A DNA stretch of 64,000 bases from Prorocentrum cordatum. Lineage: Eukaryota > Sar > Dinophyceae > Prorocentrales > Prorocentraceae. Where the stretch lies: assembly GCA_963575745.1 (NCBI GenBank), contig CAUYUJ010019281.1, positions 55,001-119,000 on the forward strand, read 5' to 3'. How positions within the stretch are numbered: position 1 is the stretch's first letter; each line of letters opens with the position of its first letter. Positions 42,562 through 52,368 of this stretch are shown piece after piece. Under the pieces are notes generated by a model. That model made no database searches. It saw only the letters and a program-made list of their open reading frames with translations, and was not told the DNA's origin. The position numbers were made by a program, and so were the translations under genes.

Positions 42562-43727
42562 GCCGTGAGACAAAAGAGTCCCGCCCCAAGTACGTTCCAA
42601 GTTTTACAGTCAAGTCGCATAGTACGGACGAGCAACTCTCCAAGGCTACCCTTGCATTCTTGCCCCTTCGGCCCATCCTCGGCGACTTTCGCTGGCAAGC
42701 ACCGTGCGAAAAACGACAACATGGCCTTTCATGGCATTCGCGTTATTTTCTTACCGCGCACCCTTATTACACCTATCAGAAGTTCAAAAAGTCAACATCC
42801 ATATTCCTGGACTCCAGGTTTCTCTAAAGAAAACCAAAACTCTGAACTGCACCCTGGGCGTGTTCCCGAGGCTCTTGTCTTTCGTGTAAAGTTAGTAGAT
42901 CTGGACCTGGGCTAATGTTTAAGACAGCGTACGGAGTGAAGTATACTCTCTTCGCCAACAGGTCTCCTATCTTTAAGCAGGCGTGGATGCGACTTCACTG
43001 TCAATCGGTACCCTCCCCGTGGTCCGATCTGACTGTCTGCTCGGGCTGCGTCGAACCGTGCCCGCACGCCCGCCCCCCCGAGGCCGCCTCCCCGCGCGCA
43101 GAAGGCAGCCGTGCGCCACCGTGCCTAGCCCTGGCCATCTCGCACGGTGGCGATGCGCAGGTGCCATTCGCGGGCACGACACAGTCGGCCCCGACTGGTA
43201 GCTCGACCCTGCCAGATCCACGGTGCCCTCGTGGCCTGTGCTTGGCGACCCGCGCCTCCGGCAATCCTGTGGCAGCGTGGCCCTCGGAGGTGCCTCGTGT
43301 CCTCCGCATGTCCTCTCCGGTCAAGGCCCGGCTGTGAAGCAGAAGCGCCGGAATATTCTGCCCCAGTCCCCCGACTTTTTTTGATTTTTTTCACGACGTG
43401 GGCCCTTGGAGAGCTCGACCCCGAGAGAGAGGCGAGAGAGGATAAGCGGGATGCTGTTCCCGTCCCAGCAGCCTGGCGGCTGCGTGCCGGGCACCAGCCA
43501 GCGGGCCTGTTCGGCTTCCTCTGTGCCAACAAGCTATGACTGGAGCCACGTAACCCCCTAGGAGTCTCGACCTCTTCCGTGGGACCTTGTTCCCATCCCG
43601 AGTCGTTTCTGGACGATCCCTGGACCTGGCAAGGATCTCCAGGGGTATTGTCTCGTTATCTTTCTCGACGCGAGGGGGTCTGGAGCCTCGACCGCCTTCG
43701 CGTGGAGCACGCGGCCTCCGCATGCAG
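42562..43727. other. No supported gene
   Basis: Lower-GC patch (42590-42960), then GC-rich sequence. No protein family or RNA recognised. Confidence 0.35.
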
Positions 43728-44080
43728 GCTGCTCGGGACCTCGCCGCTGCCGCCGCTGCCGCCGCTGCTGCTGCCGCCGCTGCCGCTGACGCCGCTGCCG
43801 CTGACGCTGCTCGCGGCCTCGCCGCCGCTGCCACTGCCGCCGCTGCCGCGGCCGCTGCCGCTGCCCGCGAGCCCGCCGCCGCCGCCGCCGCCGCTGCCGC
43901 GGAGGACCCCGCCGAGCAGGCCCGGCTGCTCGCGGCCTCGCCGCCGCCGGTGGCCGCCCCGGCCGCCTGCGCGGGCGTGCGCGCGCGGCTGCTCGAGGAG
44001 GGCTTCGCCGCGCTGGCGCCCGCGGAGCTGCGGTGGTCCGTCAGCGTCGAGGCGCTCGCGCCGCGTGCCGCCGCTCCGCC
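43728..44080 (+). CDS. Possible Ala-rich exon
   Basis: Follows TCCGCATGCAG (acceptor-like). The frame starts AARDLAAAAA and runs through Ala-rich repeats (GCC/GCT/GCG) to AEDPAEQARLLAASPPPVAA, RARLLEEGFAALAPAELRWS and VSVEALAPRAA. The non-repetitive second half looks like real protein; the first half is a GCN repeat. The donor is not identified, and the family is unknown to me. Confidence 0.3.
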
Positions 44081-44551
44081 GAGAGTCACCAGGGCCTCGA
44101 CCTCACGGGGCACATTTTTTACGCCGGGCGAGGTGGCAGCGTTTCGGGACCCAGGGCCGTCACGGATCGATCCGGCTCAGGAAAGGCGGCAGGAAGGTGG
44201 GATTTGGGGCTCTGGTCGTGAGCTTTCCGCGCCGTCGCATCGTAAGGGGGAGGGAAAGGAGACCGATACCGCTGCTTGTCCTGGAGAGTCCTCCGAGGCG
44301 CCACGCCTTGCACCGTGGGTCAGTGCGAGCCCTCGCCACGGACGTTCGAGGCGCTGCTGCGCACAGGTCGTGCGCTCGCCTTTCGAAGGTCACAGCCGCC
44401 GCGGCAGAGACGCCCCTCGCGCCGCGTCCGCCGCGCGAGCTCCCCCGCAGCACGGGCCAGCCGCCGCACAGAGCGAAGCGCCCAGTGCCGCCGCGCCGCC
44501 CGTCAGTTCCCCGCGCGGCTCAATCCGCCGGCGGCTTCGACGATGCGAAGA
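44081..44551. other. Unassigned, all forward frames largely open
   Basis: GC-rich sequence between the Ala-rich block and MITE-D. Three forward frames are open across most of it, so coding cannot be judged from openness. Confidence 0.3.
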
Positions 44552-44669
44552 TCAGGAGGGGAAAAAACACACAGACACACAGAAAATTGGGCGGGAAGAC
44601 AAAAACCCAGAAAATATGGGGAATATTTTCATTTGTGTGTATTTATTTGTGTGTCCCAGGGCCCCTTCA
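44552..44669 (+). mobile_element. MITE-D copy, 118 bp, target duplication GAAGA
   Basis: Starts TCAGGAGGGGAAAAAACACA and ends GTGTGTCCCAGGGCCCCTTC plus A. Perfect flanking GAAGA at 44547-44551 and 44670-44674. Element plus duplication is 123 bp (41 codons). All three forward frames run through it without a stop. Confidence 0.85.
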
Positions 44670-45799
44670 GAAGACAACTGCGCTCGGGACGGAGGAGTCG
44701 GAGTGGGTGGACCCTTCTAGCCTCCACCTCCACTCCACTCCCTTCCCTCCCGTCGTTGCTTCGTCTTGGCTCACCTGCGTCGTCGTGCGACGCGGCTCCC
44801 GCGCTGTCATCGCAGACCCTTCGGCTTCATCCGATGCGTCTGCCCCGTCGGTTGGCACGGTGCGCTTCAGCGATGCAGTGGCTGCATCGCCCGCGGGGGG
44901 GGCTTTCCGGGTCACCCCCTGCCATTGTCATAGTGTGGTCCATCGATGCTGCTGCGGCCCCGCAGGGATTTGCGCATGCCGCGGCAGGGTCGGTCGACCC
45001 TGTGCCTCTTCGCAAGCGTCCGCGGCGTGGCGCGGCCGTCATCGCGGCCCGCGCGGCATGTGTGCAGGCATCGCGACAGCTCTGAACACCCCGCCGCGGG
45101 GCAGTCCCAACGCTGCCTCGCCTTCACCCGCCAGCTTCTGACCCCCTCCAGGGTTGGAGCTGCCATGGCAGCCGCGCGCCTTGAGGACGGGCCCGCCGCC
45201 GGGGTTTAAGGCCCTGCTTTGCGGCTTGCCGCCTTCCGTCTCAGCTTTCGAGGTGCTCTTTCCTGTCGTCGAGCAGGTCGGGCCACCTCCAGGTCTCGCT
45301 GGTTTGGAGGCTGGCGCTTCGCCTCACGCCTTGCTTGGCACCGCGCCGGATGGTTTAACCAGCGCGCCGCTGTCCTTTGACGTCAGGCGGTGTTGCCCGC
45401 CCCCTGGCCTTGCCGATATGAAGGCGGGCGAGCCCGTGTCGCTCGCGGTTCTTTCGCGCCCGACCGCCCTTCTGGTTGGGGTTCTCTGGCGTGAATTCCA
45501 AGGTTTTGCCATGTGTGGTTATCAGCCGCGTGTCCTGGCGCTGGGCGCAGCGGTTCCCAGCGGCTTTGAGGGAGTAGGCATGCGCCCTTCCAGCGATGCT
45601 GTTGCGGCCCAGCAGGGGCGGGTTCGCACCGCCCCCTCAACCGCCGCTGCGGCTCACCAGCCTGGCACTGCGCCGCGCGCTCGCGGCCTGCTGCGGTCTC
45701 CTGGGTTCTGGGGAGCTCCCGCCGCGCCTCTGCCGGACTCTGCTCCTGGATCGGCGGGGGCCGGCTTGTCGGTTCCCGCTGCAAGCGCGCGGGTCATTG

Positions 45800-45962
45800 T
45801 CAGGAGAGGAAAAAGCACACAGACACAATTAATCCTCGATTCCCCTGAAACTATGGGAAAACATAGGAAGTGGGGGGGAAGACAGAAGCACAGAAAATAT
45901 GGGAAAATATGGGGAATATGCTCATTTGTGTGTATTTCTTTGTGTGTCCTGGGGCCCCTTCA
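45800..45962 (+). mobile_element. MITE-D copy, 163 bp, target duplication CATTG
   Basis: Starts TCAGGAGAGGAAAAAGCACA and ends GTGTGTCCTGGGGCCCCTTC plus A. Perfect flanking CATTG at 45795-45799 and 45963-45967. Element plus duplication is 168 bp (56 codons), and the forward frame from 45154 passes through it without a stop. Confidence 0.85.
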
Positions 45963-46316
45963 CATTGCCGGTGGCGTCATTCGCTCGAACTATCGGGATC
46001 TGCCCTGGTCGCCCGGGGGCGCGCGGCGGCCCTCCCGCGCTCCCGCCGGGCTCAGATTGCCGTGGCCCGCCCACGGGCGGGCGGGGCCGTCGCTGCGGCC
46101 CTGGACGTGGGAGCGCCGTGGGCTCGCGCAGACCTCCAGTGGGATGCCCAACGCCTGCTGGCTGCGAATGCGGCCCAGGCTGCGGCCCCCCCCCCCCCAG
46201 GGGCTCATGCCCACCCGCGCCGAGCCCGCCCCGAGCCGCCGGCGCTGTTCGCCGACGAGGCGGCGCGCGTGCGCATCCCCAGGGGCGACCTTCCGGCGAT
46301 GGTCGCCCAGTCGCCT

Positions 46317-46365
46317 CCTCCTCCTCCTCCTCCTCCTCCTCCTCCTCCTCCTCCTCCTCCTCCTC
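46317..46365. repeat. (CTC)n microsatellite
   Basis: About 16 CTC triplets within the Pro/Ala-rich region, just after TCGCCCAGTCG. Confidence 0.9.
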
Positions 46366-47161
46366 CGCAGCCGGCGTCGGCTCCAGCGGCGGCTTGGAGC
46401 AAGGGCAGGCCTGGGAACGCGCGCACTTCGCTCCCGCCACCGTTGGTCCCGCCGCCGATCCGTGCTCCCGCGGGGCTTCTCAGGCCCGACGGGGTCGGCC
46501 GCTTCGCCGAGAGGGCTTCGTCCGAGCAGCACCTCCGAGTCCCTCCAGCGGTCAGGGCCGTCACAGCAGGCGTCGCGCCCTCCCCGCCATGCTGCCCATC
46601 CAGGGGCCCAGGGGGGCAAGCCCCCTTAACTCCCCCCCCCAAAAAAGAAATTGCCAGCAGGGCCTGATGGGGCGGGGGGGCAGGCGCATTTTGCGCACGG
46701 TTGCCGAGGGGAGGAGTCGAGACGAGTCGATCAATTCGACGACGTCGCGGCTGCTAAGCGTGCCTGGGCTGAGCGCGGTCGCGACCCTAGGAATGTGCTA
46801 CTCCGGCGATGCTGTTGCGGCCCTGCAGGGAGATGCGCGTTCAGCGGTGGTGACTCTCGCTCCGCTTCTGGCCCCCCCCCTGGCTCCGTCTGGGCCCTCG
46901 GGCCCCCCTTGCTCTAGCGGCTCGGGTGCTGGGTTGCCGTCCAGCGACGGGGCTGCGCCTCATGCTGCTGCTACGGTCGCGGCTTTCGTCGCTGACCTTT
47001 CTGCCTGGCTGCGTTTGTTCCCAGGCGCGAGCAGCCGTTGCATTGGCCGAAGTCGGGCAGGGTGCTCGTTGTCCCCTGGCCTCTCTTCACCGCCACTCGC
47101 TCCGCTCGCCGGTTAGGGGCGCTCCTGCTTCCGAGGAGTACTTCCCCCGCGACCCCTGGCC

Positions 47162-48034
47162 GTGCCCTCCGGCCCCCGCGCTCGAGCCTCTCCCTGCGCT
47201 GGCGTCGGGCAGGTCTCGGGGGCCTTGGCGGCTGAAGCGCGCCGCGCGCGCGCGCGCGCTCTGGCGCAACGCGCGGCGCTCGCGCTCAGTCGGTTGACTC
47301 TGGGGACGCCCGCCTCCGCGCCCGCCCCAGACGCCGCCCCGCGGCTGCGGGCCCGGCCCCGGTCGCCGCCTCCCCGGCGGCCTGGGCTCGCGCCGCCGGC
47401 TCGCGCGTCCAGCGGTCCGCCCGAGGCTTCGTCGGCGGTGTGGGTGCAACCGTCGGGCGCGGCGGGCGCGCTGGGGTGGCGACAGGAAGTGGCTGGCGAG
47501 GCTCGGAGCCTCTGTGACCGTCATCCGCTGGTTGCCCGGCCGGGGCGACGCGTTCCCGAGTGCCACGTCGCAGCTCCGATGGTCTGCGCCAGACGGGCCA
47601 AGGAGGCAGACAGCTCGGCCGTGCTGCCCTGCCTCTACTGCGCCCTTCTGCATTGCCGCCGTGTGTTCAAGACGGGCGGCGCGTGCCCCGCGCGGAGCGG
47701 CGACGAGCTGCTCGCCGCGAGCGCCGTTGTCCCCGTCGGCCACTTGACCGTTGATTCCTTCATTCCGAGGGCCACGCAGAAACTCGGGCTGGGGATCGAC
47801 ACTACCTGGTGCCGACGGGCTGCAACGATCGCCGCCGTGCTGGACTGCCTCTGGCATTCCAGTCTGGACGGCGCCACGTTCCCCGCCGCGGACTGGGGCC
47901 CGCGCGGTGAGCCCCCCGAGCTGCGTCGCGCCTGCGAGCGCGCGGTCTCGGTGGAGTCGCCCGCGGGCCTGCCCCCCCAGCGCGGCGCCGCGAGACGTCG
48001 CAAGCTCTTGCGACTCTCCCGTGCCGAGACCTGA
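47162..48034 (+). pseudogene. Upstream part of recombinase element, unknown domain
   Basis: A plus-strand frame of 290 codons with ordinary protein composition in its second half: LPCLYCALLHCRRVFKTGG, TQKLGLGIDTTWCRRAATIA and AAVLDCLWHSSLDGATFPAA. It ends at a TGA (48032-48034), but the same frame reopens at once to 48640, so the stop may be a mutation. A Cys-rich CLYCALLHC could be metal-binding. No family is assigned. It sits directly upstream of the recombinase-like domain. Confidence 0.4.
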
Positions 48035-48482
48035 GACGCGCTGCCGTCGGAGGTGGAGGCCTCCGCGCGCCGCGCCGCCCTCAGCGCCGGCGTCACCTTG
48101 CAGGGGCGCGCGAGGACGTCGCCGTCAACTCGGGGATCGAGTTCGACGGGCGCGAGGCTCGCCCCCCCCCCCCCCGTGATTCGCCTCCGGGCGGGGGCGG
48201 GACGAGTTCGACTCGCGCAGTCGTGCGGCGGTGACGAAGCATGCCGCCGTCGCGAACGGGCCGGACCTGCGGCGCGCGCGCGCGCAGCCTCTGCGCCGCG
48301 CAAGCAGCCGCCGCGTTTGCAGCCGCCGGCACCGCCGCGGCGGCGGCCATCCGTCTTGCGGGGACGAACCTGGGGCTTAGTTTTGCCCGGTCTCGCGCCC
48401 CTCGCATTTCTTTTGCGCGTGATTGTCACCCTGCCCTTCCTTGCATTGATGGGCGCCTGGATGCTGTCGACGCCTCTGAGCT

Positions 48483-49330
48483 TTGAGCTCGGGCTCGGGG
48501 CGTTCGCGCATCACTCCGGCCGCGCGTTACCGCGGCGGGCTTCTGCTCTCGCGGCTTCTCTCCACATCCGGCGCGTGGCTTCGCGACGCGGGTTTTCCGC
48601 GCCAGATCCTTGTGCGTGCCATTCTGGGCATCCAGGCTGAGCGCCCACGCTGGCGTGCTTTCCTTTCGGAAGCTTGGGATGTGGCCGGCCAGTGGGTAGT
48701 TGCCGAGCCCTTCGCGCATCGCCCGCCGCTGCCCCACGCCTTCCTGCGGGCGATGGTTGGCCTCGGCTTGCTTTGGGATTGGTCTCTCATGGCAGCCTTC
48801 TTGCTGATGGGTTGCACCATGTGTCTCCGCCCTGGCGAACTGCTAATCGCCCGCCGTTGTGACCTGTCGCGGCCTAGCGATAGGTTGGAAGTCAGCGATG
48901 ATGATTTACCTGTCATGGAGGCGCCGAATATTCGCCGTGCGTATACGACGCAGTACGCCCGCTGCTTCGATGGGTCGTCGGTGAGGCTCCTGGAACTGGT
49001 GTTCCAGCATTTGTGTTTCGCCGATCCGCTTTCGCCCTTCGGGCAGAGCGGCTCCCGTACTCGGTGGAAACATTCACTTTCGGCTACGGGCGTCCCGTTG
49101 TCCGGCGCGGCCTGCGGGCTTAACCTCGCGCGTGCCTGGTTGCGAGGTTCTAAGCCTGTTTGCGAGGTTGTAAAGCTACAGAATTCTATCTGGCCGCGGA
49201 AGACGTCCCTTGCGTCTTCTGGCGCGGCCTTTGGCGCCAGGCCTCAAGCACTGAGCGCTGTCTCCAGGCCGCCGCCGCTTCGTTTGTTTTGCCCGCCCTT
49301 CCTGCTGTAGTTCGCGCGCGTATTGCGTAG
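48483..49330 (+). pseudogene. Tyrosine-recombinase-like domain, frameshifted
   Basis: Would cut and rejoin DNA through a tyrosine nucleophile in intact relatives. Frame 3 from 48483 reads QILVRAILGIQAERPRWRAF, PFAHRPPLPHAFLRAMVGLG, then LLMGCTMCLRPGELLIARR, whose Arg in LRPGE fits the first catalytic Arg. After 49160 the family pattern moves to frame 2: LRGCKATEFYLAAED (second Arg region), VFWRGLWRQASSTERCLQAA and a TAG at 49328-49330. The shift is explained by a 20-bp tandem duplication (TGCGAGGTTCTAA / TGCGAGGTTGTAA, 49141 and 49161). At the expected nucleophile the residue is Cys (TERC) instead of Tyr. Inactive copy; the family is widespread in dinoflagellate genomes as I remember it. Confidence 0.6.
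49141..49180. repeat. 20-bp tandem duplication breaking the recombinase frame
   Basis: TGCGAGGTTCTAAGCCTGTT is followed at once by TGCGAGGTTGTAAAGCTACA. The repeat adds 20 bases, which moves the reading frame from 3 to 2 exactly where the protein pattern changes frame. Confidence 0.75.
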
Positions 49331-50069
49331 TATGCTGCCTCTAGCGACCGCCTTGTCGCTTCTTTTCTTTCTGTGGGCCCATCATCTGCGTGGTCCACCC
49401 AAGTTTCGGCCGCCCGCCAAAGCGTTGTCACTGCGCAAGGGCTTTGAGCATGGGCATTATCGATCGCGCCCTTCGGCACGCAGGGAATCCCCTCCTCCTG
49501 AGCGGCGCCGCTCGGCCCGCGCGAGCGTTCAGGGGCCCGGGCGCCTCGGGCCCCCCGCGCGCGCGTCGGCCGCGGCCTCCGCGCGAAGACCCATCGCCTG
49601 CGCGGCGAAGGAGGATGCTCTCTCTCTTACCCTTCCGTCTTCACGCGCGGCTCGGTCTTCTGCGGCATCTCGGCCCCCCGCCCTTTTCTCCGCCCTCTTC
49701 CTCAATGTGAAGTCTGCGGCGCTGATCGTGCCCTCGGGCGCGCAGGCCCGCGCGCGCGTTCGTGCGCCTGGCCCGCTTGGGCCCCCCCGCGCGCGCGTCG
49801 GCCGCGGCCCTTGCGCGACGACGCATCGTTTGCGCGGCGCGGGAGGACATTTATCCTCCAGGGAGCTGGGTTTCTTTGAGTGCTGTCTCTGGCTGCGTGG
49901 GCGAGCTGGCGGATGCAGAAGGGGCGGGTAGCGCCAAGGGGTGTGCCGCTGGGGAGCCTCGTGGAAGGCGGCATGGGCGGTCGTAGCCCCTGGAAGCGTC
50001 TGGTGCCCCTTTGGGCTGTCCGCCCCTCCAGAGCGCGGTCCAGTTACCGCGAGAGGTCGGGGGGTTGCC
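49331..50069. repeat. Two diverged direct copies of a ~105-bp GC-rich block
   Basis: About 49515-49620 and 49745-49850 share CCCCCGCGCGCGCGTCGGCC, GCGGCC(T/C)(C/T)(C/T)GCGCGA and CGCATCG...TGCGCGGCG. No gene recognised in or around them. Confidence 0.55.
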
Positions 50070-50190
50070 GCCGTTGCCTCCGCCTCAATCGTCGTCGTTG
50101 TCGTCGTCCGCCGTCCGCCGTCCGCCGTCGTCGTTCGTCGCCGTCGTCGACGTTGTCGTCCTCCGTCGTCGTCGTCGTGGTCCGCGTGCT
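50070..50190. repeat. (GTC)n-type microsatellite
   Basis: GTCGTC triplets broken by CCGCCGTCCGCC units. Confidence 0.85.
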
Positions 50191-50329
50191 CCGAGGCGCT
50201 CGCCAGGGGCGCGGTGGCGCTGGAGAGCTTCGGGTGGCCTGCCACCTTCCTTCTGATGTACGACGAGGCTCTCTCAGACCCCGATTCGGGGAGAGAAATC
50301 GCCGGTTAGAGATGAGACGGACCCAGACC

Positions 50330-50410
50330 CCCGACGTAAGGATCTTTTCGCAACGTCGACCCCCAGAGTTTTCGACCCCTTTCCTGGAACCGTTTTCTCT
50401 TCCAGAGCTC
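50330..50410. mobile_element. GACGTCG-end element relative
   Basis: CGCAACGTCGACCCCCAGAG, TTTCGACCCCTTTCCTGG and a CCGTTTTCTCTTCCAGAG stretch resemble 28310-28400. Boundaries are not defined. Confidence 0.3.
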
Positions 50411-51004
50411 TGTTGGCGGTCCTGGGGCCTGGCGATTGCCGTTGCTTCCTACGGCCGCAAAGGAGTCCAGTCTCGAAGGAGAAGAGCATGCCAATGCCGG
50501 CTGCCCCTCCTCCGCCCTTCGCCCTCTCTGCTGGGCCTCCTGGGGGCCCTTTCGGCACCCTCTGGCGTGGTATCGCTCCTGGAACTCCCGGCCGGAGCGC
50601 ACCCCTGAGAGGCCCGGGGGGGTAAGGAGGTGTCGGCATCCGCGCTCCGCTGGTGCCGCACAGCGGGAGCCAGGAGCCAGCTGGCAAGGTGAAGTGCGCT
50701 GAGCCCTGAGATCCGACCCCGCGGAGATCGCAGCATTTTCGGGGATCACGGCCGAGGCCTTCGACCCCGCCTCTCCGCGACGTCCCTCGGGCCGGGTCGA
50801 TCTGCGAGGGCCCCCCCTCACGAAGGGGTGAAGAAGCCAGGAGTGGCAAGGCGGCGTTGCCCGGACCTCGGGAAAGGCGCGCCCCTTGCGTTCCCCGAGG
50901 GGCTCCACCGTGGCCCAGCGGCATCGGTGCCTCCTTTTCCCCCCAAGAATCGGATTGCAACTGTACAGATCCAGCGTGTTCCTCCGCCTCCCTGTCCCGG
51001 AAAT
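50411..51004. other. No supported gene
   Basis: Includes at 50704-50800 another CCTGAGATCCGAC-type block related to 26048 and 53890. Nothing else is recognised. Confidence 0.35.
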
Positions 51005-51176
51005 GGAAGGAGGAACAGGGACCACCGCCACCACGAACCCATCGGGGGGGGCGATGGCACGCTCAAGTGTTACCCAGTACCGCATGACGCTAAAGCGTGC
51101 CACCGGCCAGAGGTGGGCCGCCCCGATGGGTTCTCTGTGGGGGTGGTCTCTATTTCACCTCAGAAGAATGGCAATC
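51005..51176. mobile_element. Foldback element
   Basis: The left arm contains GGGACCACCGCCACCACGAA, CCCATCGGGG and TGGCACGCTCAAGTGTTAC. The right arm, read on the minus strand, contains GAGACCACCCCCACAGAGAA, CCCATCGGGG and TGGCACGCTTTAGCGTCATG. The arms are nearly adjacent (centre about 51076), so the whole segment can fold into one long imperfect hairpin. No coding capacity. Confidence 0.65.
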
Positions 51177-51179
51177 AGA

Positions 51180-52170
<991 letters not shown>

Positions 52171-52220
52171 GCGGAGGGAGGTTAACCTGCACACCTGCGC
52201 GATTCCTACGGAAGGCCTGG

Positions 52221-52368
52221 GCCATGGGCGCGGACGCCGCGCGGCTAATGGCGGAGGCTACGGGCAACGCCCCTTGCCTGGACATCGTGGGCTTCCACGT
52301 GGACCCGCGGCGCACCAAGGGCTTCTCGCCCCACCGGGACCGCCAGCCGGAGGACTGGACGCCCCGAG
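52221..52368 (+). CDS. PhyH-like gene, exon with H-x-D motif
   Basis: Reads AWAMGADAARLMAEATGNAP, LDIVGFHVDPRRTKGFSPH and RDRQPEDWTPR. The His and Asp of HRD are the first two iron ligands. The frame is open back to the repeat at 52.17 kb, so the 5' boundary is uncertain; ATG at 52224 lies in frame but is probably internal. The donor is GAG|GTCGTC, phase 1. Confidence 0.65.

Larger units (their letters stand above)
44760..47160 (+). pseudogene. Pro/Ala-rich region of a tyrosine-recombinase element
   Basis: Frames change several times, but the text has a consistent style: FKALLCGLPPSVSAFEVLFP, VGPPPGLAGLEAG and CCPPPGLADMKAG at 45.2-45.5 kb, and a three-times repeated short motif: DAAAAPQGFAHAA (44.95 kb), DAVAAQQGRVRTA (45.6 kb) and DAVAALQGDARSAV (46.81 kb). 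It is interrupted by MITE-D at 45800 and a (CTC)n tract at 46317-46365. I infer it belongs with the downstream recombinase because both are on the plus strand and contiguous. Function unknown. Confidence 0.35.
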
